Part shown: positions 56,829 through 64,000 of the stretch, piece after piece | How positions within the stretch are numbered: the first letter of the stretch is position 1 | How the letters are laid out: every line of letters begins with the position of its first letter | Assembly (NCBI GenBank): GCA_023935145.1 | Contig: CM043700.1 | Location: forward strand, 100,482,400 to 100,546,399 | Source: Bretschneidera sinensis | Lineage: Eukaryota; Streptophyta; Magnoliopsida; Brassicales; Akaniaceae | Length of the DNA stretch: 64,000 bases | Direction: 5' to 3' | Notes under the pieces: model-generated | The model's database searches: none | The model's input: only the letters and a program-made list of their open reading frames with translations | Told to the model about the DNA's origin: nothing | Made by a program: the position numbers and the translations under genes

Positions 56829-57314
56829 TCTCCCGTGGCTCTCTCCTCTACCTCTGTCCCGGTAGTTGCCATGGTTGCTGCCATACCAAGTTGCTGGCCT
56901 TCTTTTAAAGAACAGCCCTTTACCACTTGATGCACTCCTTTTCTTGGCATCAAGATTATCTTACAACTCTTTCTTAGGATCAAATTTAAAAGCAAAGATT
57001 CATTTCCGAAGATACCTCTTATGTGGGAGAGTCTTGGCAAGAAACAATTCATCTAGTTTCTTCCATAACGCAGTTGGATCTTCCGAGTCTCCGCACTCCC
57101 TTGTGACATTGTCCGACATGTGCAAGAAAATGGTGCTGTAAGCCATCTTCTTCATCTTGGTCCGCTGGTCCTCTGTGACACTTGCTGGAAAAGCATCATC
57201 TTCTCCAATAGCCAAGTCCACTTTCTGCTGCATGAGAACCGCCTTGATCTTCCGCTTCCATAGGGCAAAGTCCCCCTTTCCATCAAACTTCTCCACAAAG
57301 AAATTTGAAGCCAT
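56753..57314 (-). pseudogene. Copia gag N-terminus of internal copy 2
   Basis: Start MASNFFVEKFDGKGDFALWK at 57314, closely matching copy 1. The frame stops at 57000 after HKRYLRK because an Arg codon became TGA, and another stop follows in the DPKKEL block. The same DNLD to AKKRSAS join is present at about 56950-56955, so the capsid deletion predates the duplication of the array. Confidence 0.82.
56766..56885 (-). repeat. 60-base minisatellite in copia gag, two units
   Basis: Two in-frame units starting at 56766 and 56826, matching the outer units of the three-unit array at 52281-52460. Confidence 0.9.
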
Positions 57315-57543
57315 CTTTTGCGGACAAGATCCCAGATTTGTGCACTAACCACAACTACTTTCTTCAACTTCAAGAACACAGATCGAAGACGGATCTTTAA
57401 GACCGTTGCTTGAATAAACCTTCAAGAACACGACCGGATCTTGATCTTTACACCGTTCTTGAATCACCCAAGAAGTTTGATCTTTGATTCTTGGAGTCTT
57501 GGCTCCGTACCTTCTACTTCTTGTTCCGATAACCAGCTGCTGT

Positions 57544-57555
57544 GCTCTGATACCA
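57544..57555 (-). other. Primer binding site of internal copy 2
   Basis: Minus strand TGGTATCAGAGC, one base from LTR 3. Confidence 0.9.
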
Positions 57556-57556
57556 C

Positions 57557-58419
57557 TGTTGGAAATCACCTTGACAAGATGCCCAGGTGGTGATCTTCCA
57601 AATACCCAAGTCTTGAATGACTTGTAGAAAGAATTTCAGCAATCGAACACAAGAACAGAAAATCAAAGAAAGAAAGAAGACAAGTAATTTGTTATCGAGG
57701 TTCGGCAATGTGCCTACGTCCCCGTGAGTTCCTCCGAACTCTCTACACTATCTCAATGGTTCTTACAAAGTTACAGCAATCCCCTTCAAGAATCCAAGTT
57801 CTTGAAGAAACAAGAAGAGAAGGAAGAAGATGAGAACTCACCAATGTTCTCTAATCTAATCTAGACTCTCTCATCTAATTACAACCAGCCTCACCACAAG
57901 AGTCCCTCTTGTGTTTATGTCTCTCTGCACAATTCTCTCTTAGTGTTTACAATGATCTCACAATGTCACAAAACTCTCTTGTATGTGTGTTTTTGTATCT
58001 TGTATTATCTTATGAAATGAGGCCTTGAGAACCCCTTTTATAGCCTCTTAATTCTTGGACATTCTTGTGAGTCATTATCCTCCCTTTAATCATGTTCTTC
58101 CTTTAATCTCAGTCCTACATCACTCTCCAAGTGATGCTGTGCGTTTTGGTGTGGTGCTGTGTGCTGCGGCATGATCTGATGCTGCAGCCTCCTGATGTTG
58201 TGCGCACACCTCTTGCTTGTGTGCTAAAACTTACACAGTAGTGTGCCTGACCTTCCCACACTCAAAACTTAAGCACACACTTGTGTGCAACCTTCTAACT
58301 TGCTGAACTTTCATACTCCACCTTTGGTTTGGATTTTAACCATCCTTGATCCATGTTTGGACCTGTTCAAACCTTGACCATGTTTGAACCATGTTTAAAC
58401 CTTAGACAAAAAACCAACA
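57557..58419 (-). repeat. Copia array LTR 3 (outer 5' LTR)
   Basis: 863 bases, near-identical to LTR 1 and LTR 2. TATAAAAG on the minus strand at 58042-58035. Followed by ATTTA, the partner of ATTCA left of LTR 1, and then by resumed LINE endonuclease coding. Confidence 0.92.
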
Positions 58420-58424
58420 ATTTA

Positions 58425-61382
58425 GCTATGATAACCCAGCCCCTTGGCTTGTTCTGGGGGATTTCAACAATGTTTTTGCTGCTGATGAGAAAGCTAATGG
58501 GCTGCCTGTTACAGACTATGAGTTAAGGGACCCTTCATTTTGTTGTAGAGAAACTGGTTTAACATATGTCAATGTTACTGGGTGCTTGTTTATGTGGTCA
58601 AATAACAAAATCTGGAGTAAATTGGACATAGTAATGATGAATAATGTATGGTACCATAAGGGGCTTAGAGCCCAGGCTACATTCCTTCCAGCTGGATTCC
58701 TTTCTGATCATTCTCTATGCCTTGTAAACTTGCTGGATAAAGTTAATGGGGGCAGAAGATCCTTTAAGTTCTTTAATATGTGGACAGACCATGATAAGTT
58801 TCTTGATACTGTAAGATCACTCTGGGGCAGAACCTTGGGAGGTACTAAACTGTTTAAATTATGTAGAAAACTTAAAGCTCTCAAACCCCACTTTAAATTG
58901 CTCAATGAGAAACACTACAGCCACATTTCAGAGAGAGCTCTAGAGGCTTCACAAAAGATGACTAGTCTCCAAAGGGAGCTCCATGATAATCCTTTTGATT
59001 TAGAGCTTTAAACTATGGTGGCTGCTCAGAAGCTAAAGGCCTTTCAGTGAGCTGAAGCTGAGAGGAGCTTCCTATCACAGCAGGCCAAATGCAGATACCT
59101 TCTTAACAGTGATAGGGGTTCCAAATTTTTTCATGGCTTGTTAAAAAGGAAGACTAGTAAAAACCATATAGCTGCTGTTGTCTCCTCAAATGGGTCACAG
59201 ACTACCTCTGAAGCTGAAGTGGTAGAGGAATTCCTAAAGTTCTATAAGGACCTTTTAGGATCTTCTTCTAGTTGCAGGCCCCTTGACCTGGAAGTCATTA
59301 GAGAAAGTCCTTTAATCCAAGAGAGCCAAGCTAATCTACTGATTAAGGAAGTCACTATGGAAGAGATTAAGGAAGCCCTTTGGACTATAGGGGAGGATAA
59401 GACCCCTGGTCCAGATGCCTATTCTTCTAGATTTTTCAAGAAAACATGGGATGTAATCAACCAAGATATCATTGAGGTTGTGCAGGAATTTTTCCAGAAT
59501 GGGAGGTTACTTAAATAGTTAAACCATAGCTCTCTTGCTTTGATCCCTAAATGCAAAGAAGCTTCTAAAGTGGAGGATTTCAGACCTATAGCCTGTTGTA
59601 ATGTGATCTATAAGATCATCTCTAAGATCCTTGCCTCCAAATTAGCTCCCTGCCTGGACTGCATTGTCAATCCAGCCCAGGCTGCATTCATTAAATCTAG
59701 AAGCATGGCTGAAAACATCTACCTGGTCCAGGAGTTGCTCAGGAAATACTGCAAAAAAAGAATCTCACCAAGGTGTATGATCAAGATAGATATTAGAAAA
59801 GCTTATGACACTGTTGAGTGGGAGTTTCTGAATAGTTTAATTGCTGGTCTTGGGTTTCCTGATAAATTCAGAAAATGGATCATGGAATGTGTAACTTCAA
59901 CAGCCTTCTCTCTATCCATAAATGGGAGTCTGCATGGTTTCTTTGTTGGTAAAAAGGGCCTCAGACAAGGAGACTCCCTCTCCCCATATTTGTTTGTCAT
60001 GATTGTGGAGTATTTGTCCAGACTTCTTGGGAGATTGAATGAAGAGGATGGGTTCAGATATCACCCTAAGTGTGACAAACTCAAGATCACCCACTTGGCT
60101 TTTGCTGATGACCTCATTCTCTATGCTAGAGGGGATGCTTGGTCTGTTGGGCAGCTAATGAAATGTGTCAACCAATTCAGTGAGTGCTCTGGGCTGCAAG
60201 CAAGCTTGTCTAAATCAAATATTTTCCATGCTGGAGTCTAGGCTGCTGAGTTAATGGAAATCAGAAGGATGACTGGAATGGACGATGGTAGTCTCCCTTT
60301 CAAATACTTGGGTGTTCCTATGGCTTCATCAAGATTAAATGTTGCTCACTACTCCCCCCTCATTGAAAAAATATCTAGTTACATAAATGCCTAGGTTGGT
60401 TCTCTTTTGTCCTACGCTGGCAGAACAGAACTGATCAAATCAGTGCTTCAAGGGGTGGAGTGTTTTTGGCTTGCCATCTTCCCTATCCCTGGCAACATCC
60501 TGGAGAAAATAATTAGGATGTGCAGATCATTTCTATGGAATGGCAGGAGCAATGGTATGAGGAAGGCTCTTGTAGCCTGGGCTTATTTATGCAAACCAAA
60601 AACTGAAGGAGGTTTAGGCCTGGTAGACTTAAAAACATGGAATAAGGCACTCCTAACCTGGGTCCTATGGAACATCCACATGAAGAAAAACTCTCTATAG
60701 ATTCAGTGGGTTCAGCACTATTATTTGATTAACATAACTATTTGGGAGATCATGGCAAGAAAGGATGACTCTCCCCTCTAGAAGAAAATTCTAGAAATCA
60801 TAAATGACTTAACTGGCCAGTCAACTTTTACTCAGCAGGCCAGGGAAAGATTAATGGAATGGAAGGACTAGAATGATCTGTGCATAAAGAAGTTCTACAA
60901 CTCAATCAAGTTGAAAGGAAATGTGGTCAGTTGGGCTTCCTTGGTGTGGAATGGCCACTGCCCCCCTAAGCACTCCTTTATTCTTTGGCTGGCCATAAAG
61001 AACAGGCTTATCACAAAGGGTAGACTACAGCTGGATGGAGAAGATAAACTCTGCCATATATGCAAAGAGCATGAAGAGTCTAGGGAGCACCTTTTCTTCT
61101 CATGCTGGATTAGTAAAGAAACCTGGGATACCATCAAAGTTTGGCTAGGTTGCAGAAGACAAATGACTACAATTGAAAGTGCAATCAAGTGGACCCGAAA
61201 AGTAAGAGGATCTGCCCCCCCCAGCCATAGCAAAAAGGATAACCCTAGCTTGCATAGTGTACAATATATGGATGGCTAGAAATGCTAAATTATTTGAGCA
61301 AACCTTAGTTCAACCTATCAGCCTAGCCAAGAAGATCCAAATTGTAATTTATAGAATTGTGTATGCATCTTGCCAAGATTAG
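58425..61382 (+). pseudogene. LINE ORF2, second part: endonuclease end, reverse transcriptase, zf-RVT
   Basis: Resumes with YDNPAPWLVLGDFNNVF and SDHSLCLVN, the catalytic end of the endonuclease. RT follows: VTMEEIKEALWTIGEDKTPGPD, LIPKCKEASKVEDFRPIACCN, KIISKILASKL, MIKIDIRKAYDTVEWEFL, GLRQGDSLSPYLFVM and the catalytic FADD at 60101-60112. The zf-RVT end reads CHICKEHEESREHLFFSC (about 61050-61105). From 58425 to about 61210 the frame is single, with stops near 59009, 59045, 59516, 60239, 60392, 60698, 60779 and 60868. A run of eight C at 61215-61222 coincides with a frameshift, after which NIWMARNAKLFEQ continues to TAG at 61380-61382. Confidence 0.9.
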
Positions 61383-61508
61383 GCTTCTTTTGTAAGCTTA
61401 TTTTTGTTTTCTGTATATGCTCTCATTGTAAATCCCTTGGGTATGCCCAGTGATTTTTTTGTACATTTTTTATTAATACAAGCTTTATTTACTGATCAAA
61501 AATAAATA
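61383..61508 (+). other. LINE 3' region and tail
   Basis: Short 3' end with TTGTACATTTTTTATTAATACAA-type sequence and ATCAAAAATAAATAAATAAAT, a degenerate A-rich tail. It joins directly to the target duplication that starts at 61509. Confidence 0.8.
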
Positions 61509-61527
61509 AATAAATAGGAGTGAAAAA
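61509..61527. repeat. Right target-site duplication of the LINE
   Basis: AATAAATAGGAGTGAAAAA, partner of 46321-46339 (15 of 19 equal). Confidence 0.7.
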
Positions 61528-61826
61528 TGATCATTCTTTGTGGCAGCATTTAACTTACCGTAGTCTAGACACACTCTCCATCCTAACTGAACACGAGTTA
61601 GCACCAACTCGTCGTCCTTATGATTCACTACCATCAATCCAGCCTGCTTGAGCACGACATGAATCGGGCTCACCCACTTGCTATCAGAGACTGGATAAAT
61701 GATCCCTGCATCCAACAACTTTATCACTTCAGTCCTCACAACCTCTTGCATAGCTGAGTGGAGCCTTCTCTGTAACTCTTTCGATGACTTAGCATTCTCC
61801 TTCAAATGTATCTTGTGCATCACCAC
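61517..61826 (-). pseudogene. RT N-terminus of the nested-host Athila-type element
   Basis: Minus strand: MHKIHLKENAKSSKELQRRL, VIKLLDAGIIYPVSDSKWVSP, VCLDYGKLNAATKNDHFSLLFI. These are the first blocks of Athila RT, equivalent to 8290-8500 in the complete element. The frame runs into the LINE tail at 61516. A frameshift separates it from the gag-side ORF near 61800. Confidence 0.85.
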
Positions 61827-62841
61827 CGAGGGGCGGATCTCTACTGATAGCTTCCTTGTGCTCTCCTAAAACGTCCAATAATTGCTCCTCTTGAGCATCA
61901 ACCAGATCTGAAGCTATAATCATAGGCAAAGAATCTACTGGACCTAGGAACTTATACTTAAGATTGTCTGGTAAAGGCTTAACTTTCTTATGAGGGGGCT
62001 CAGGTGCTGCGGTCTCCTCCATCTCACTGCTCTCCTGAGGGGCAGACTCCAAAATAGCATTTACTTGCTCAAGTAACTTATCCAAATCCAAATCCTCTCC
62101 AAACTGAGCAAAGTATGCTTCCAAAATGTCCTTAGATTCCCCTCCTTTCTTGGGCGCTTGTAATCTCTCAAGGTAAGGCACTTTAGGTACAAACAACTTA
62201 GGGAGATCCTTAATAGTAGGTGTGGCTGTAGATGGCTCAGCATCTCTCTTCTCCTTGTTGCCACTTTCTTGCCTTTGCTGCATAGCAAAGTTCTCTTCCA
62301 CTTGATTGTCCACTTGTCTCCCAGACCTCAATGTGACAATCGATTGCACTTGTTCCTTCCTGTACGTAGGAGTTGATGAATTTCCAACCGTAAACTGTTC
62401 CTTTGGGTTGGGCATAGGTTGACTGTGGAACTTTCCCTTCTCTCCTTCACCCATATGACTTGCGATTTGATCCATTTGACTCTCTAACTTGGCAATTGCT
62501 TGGGTGTTTACCATTGTTGCAATCCTCACTTCGCCAATGGATTGGCCGATCATCTTCATGAAATCCTTGAGAGTGTCCTCTAGAGACTGTGAAATCGGTG
62601 CTGGTGCTTGAGTGGGAGCATGGTAAGCGGGTGATGGTGCTGGATGGGCTAAACGACCATGACTTGGAAATGGTTGAGGAAATCTGGGAGGGAACTGATT
62701 GTGAGCATGATGAAGGGCTCCTCCCTCATTCATCAGTTGCTTTTGCTCCCATGAAAAATTAGGGTGGTTCCGCCACCCTGGATTGTAAGTCTTGGAGTAA
62801 GATCCATTTGATTGCCTCCGATAGTCATTGAAAGTGTTCAC
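61789..62841 (-). pseudogene. Athila gag-protease region of the nested-host element, internally deleted
   Basis: 350 open codons. The start reads NTFNDYRRQSNGSYSKTYNPGWRNHPNFSW, the usual tail of Athila gag (zinc knuckle just before it at 62925-62881). IAKLESQMDQIASHM and VTLRSGRQV follow, then VPKVPYLERLQAPKK. Instead of the protease with DLGAS, the frame passes from AYFAQFGEDLDLDKLLEQ straight into the acidic linker before RT (KVKPLPDNLKYKFLG). The protease has therefore been lost in frame. The final codons shift relative to RT. Non-functional. Confidence 0.8.
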
Positions 62842-63408
62842 TTATTCCATAGGATACTCAGCAAAAGCCGGCATTGATGGACAATTCTGTGCTAAATGTA
62901 TAGGACTAGTACAAATAGAACAGCTATCAACATTGAATGTATTGGCTGCATTGATGGACTGGCCGGTCATCTTCATGAAATCCTTGAGGCTGTCCTCCAA
63001 TTTCTATGGCTTTAGATCAAAAGGGGTAGCATTGGTTGGTGGCAACACTATACAAGAAGGGGATTAAGTCACAATGGGTGCGAACAAATCCTTAAGGGAT
63101 GCAGTGAAGTCCACTTTCCAAGCTCTAGGTTGCTCTACATTCTCAGGTTGATTTATATTCCAAAAATTTTCTCCCATCTCAATTGTCTCTCTTTCAACAA
63201 GTGCTCTCTTCTGTCTCCTAAAGTTCTTTCTAATTCGGGATCTAAAGGTATTGACTCTAAGTGCAGGGATCTCCAACCAAGCATACACCAAACAAACATC
63301 ACTAATATAAACTAACCAGCAAAAACAAAAGAATAAAATAAAATACAAATAACAAATAACAATAAGATAATATAAAATAAATGCAAAAACAAAAAACACA
63401 ATACTCAC
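62842..63408 (-). pseudogene. Athila gag N-terminus of the nested-host element, internally deleted
   Basis: The frame from 63408 gives a hydrophobic leader-like run that is probably not coding, then RIRKNFRRQKRALVERE and RAWKVDFTASLKDLFAPIVT ending at 63064. Beyond the stop, PPTNATPFDLKP is readable (about 63045-63010), which normally opens the capsid domain. It is followed at once by KLEDSLKDFMKMTGQS and the zinc knuckle CSICTSPIHLAQNC (62925-62881). The capsid core is missing. Confidence 0.7.
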
Positions 63409-63420
63409 AAAATTGCAAAT

Positions 63421-63447
63421 TTTATATATATATATATATATATATGT
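63421..63447. repeat. (AT)n microsatellite
   Basis: Alternating TA run in the leader of the nested-host element, followed by T-rich sequence. Confidence 0.85.
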
Positions 63448-63601
63448 ATATTTTATTTTTATTTTTTATAGGCAATTGCAAATAAAAACAAATAAACAAA
63501 AATAAAATTGAAAAAAGAAAAATAAAACAAAAATGCTAACTAAACTAGTAGAAAAATAAAATCAATTCAGATAAAAATTTAAGTTTCACAAACAAAACAA
63601 C

Positions 63602-63619
63602 TCCCCGACAACGGCATCA
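63602..63619 (-). other. Primer binding site, tRNA-Asp type
   Basis: Minus strand reads TGATGCCGTTGTCGGGGA, six bases from the LTR end. It differs at three positions from the complement of plant tRNA-Asp, confirming the Athila-type assignment. Confidence 0.85.
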
Positions 63620-63625
63620 AAAACT

Positions 63626-64000
63626 TGTTGTGAGTTTTAAATTGCTCGCAAGTGCAGAGTCATTTGCAATATAGTGTTGTGCAAGTGCGAGGTCGAATCC
63701 ACAGGGAATTGCGTTGTGAAAATATATTTTTATCTAAATTAACCGTATTTTAACCTAGTTCCGAATTGTGAATTATATTGTGCAAAGAAATATAAACTTA
63801 AACTAAATTGGTTTAAAACAAATGACAAAAATACTAAGGTTTCTGAATCCACCCCACCAAAGTAAAGCATATATTTTCATGTTCTATATAAAATAATCTA
63901 TCAAATCATTCCATTAATCCACCATTATACAAATCACAGCAAATACCCAAACTAAACCAAAACCATCCAATGTATCCGTTTAAAAATCACAATGGATATC
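63626..64000 (-). repeat. 5' LTR of the nested-host Athila-type element (partial)
   Basis: Inner end TGTTGTGAGTTTTAAATTGC at 63626; collinear with 43666 onward for the 375 bases available. Differences are few (for example 43675-43690 against 63635-63650). The rest lies beyond the window. Confidence 0.9.

Larger units (their letters stand above)
48646..58419 (-). mobile_element. Tandem Ty1-copia array: LTR-internal-LTR-internal-LTR
   Basis: Three near-identical LTRs (48646-49508, 53131-53994, 57557-58419; 863-864 bases) separate two internal regions of 3,622 and 3,562 bases, all in the same orientation. Only the outer ends show a duplication: ATTCA at 48641-48645 and ATTTA at 58420-58424 (one change). 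No duplication separates the halves, so the unit is one insertion later doubled, probably by unequal recombination, and not two insertions. Both internal regions share the same in-frame losses in gag and RT. Confidence 0.9.
46344..61508 (+). mobile_element. Plant L1-type LINE, near full length, split by a copia array
   Basis: 5' region (46344-46477), ORF1 (46478-48264), ORF2 (48264-48645 and 58425-61382), short 3' region and an (AAAT)n-type tail (about 61498-61508). Removing the copia array leaves about 5.4 kb, a normal length for a plant L1. Target duplications flank it. ORF1 and ORF2 overlap in a TAATG. ORF2 is in one frame nearly throughout, with in-frame stops. It carries one frameshift per ORF, each at a homopolymer. 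Confidence 0.88.
43666..64000 (-). mobile_element. Athila-type Ty3 element hosting a LINE and a tandem copia array
   Basis: Minus-strand element: 5' LTR from beyond 64000 to 63626, tRNA-Asp primer site (63619-63602), partial gag, a fragment of RT, a 3' untranslated region with tandem repeats, polypurine tract and 3' LTR (44885-43666). A LINE (46344-61508) splits its RT gene. Even after removing the LINE it lacks the gag core, protease and most of RT, RNase H and integrase. It belongs to the same family as, or is close to, the element at 1-2362. Confidence 0.85.

Noticed and set aside
48646..58419. Two independent insertions of the same copia family
   Set aside because: The central LTR is shared and no host duplication separates the copies; the same gag and RT joins occur in both, so one insertion later doubled is simpler.

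Overview
This window is repetitive nuclear DNA from a flowering plant, probably a eudicot. It is AT-rich, and nearly everything in it belongs to long-terminal-repeat (LTR) retrotransposons and LINEs. I found no convincing host gene, rRNA, tRNA or CRISPR array. The plant assignment rests on the element families: Athila-type Ty3 elements primed by tRNA-Asp, a chromodomain Ty3 element, SIRE-like Ty1 elements with an ORF after pol, and plant L1-type LINEs with DUF4283-like ORF1 and zf-RVT domains. The species cannot be named from the sequence.

Layout. Positions 1-2362: 3' end and 3' LTR of an Athila-type element, inserted into the integrase gene of a chromovirus whose remnant runs to 3667. Positions 4079-15847: a complete but decayed Athila-type element with target-site duplication (TSD) GGTTT and an extra ORF after pol. 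Positions 16704-20648 (minus): the 3' half of a SIRE-like Ty1 element with RNase H, an envelope-position ORF and an LTR. Positions 20653-34300: Ty1-copia material, made of a related LTR, a pol fragment, and an LTR-internal-LTR-leader series that looks like a tandem array; an unrelated solo LTR (31092-32708) sits inside one of its LTRs. Positions 34300-37268: a LINE lacking ORF2. Positions 37665-42932: a complete short-LTR Ty1-copia element with TSD ATAAT.

The right third is a three-level nest. An Athila-type element on the minus strand (43666 to beyond 64000) was hit in its reverse transcriptase by a plus-strand LINE (46344-61508). That LINE was hit in its endonuclease by a minus-strand Ty1-copia element that is now a tandem LTR-internal-LTR-internal-LTR array (48646-58419). 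Flanking duplications mark each junction and the LINE reading frame resumes after the array.

No element looks competent on its own: every pol gene has stops, frameshifts or deletions. The best preserved reading frames are the protease-integrase ORF of the tandem copia (50769-52112), the LINE ORF2 (58425-61382, one frame with stops until a frameshift near its end) and the post-pol ORF of the Athila element (11689-12810, two stops only). The most unusual signals are the tandem copia array with shared in-frame excisions, a short patch apparently copied from one element into the LTR of another, the same ORF type after pol in both a Ty3 and a Ty1 element, and a possible short intron just before that ORF. 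I did not find a new cellular system; what is here is retroelement biology.
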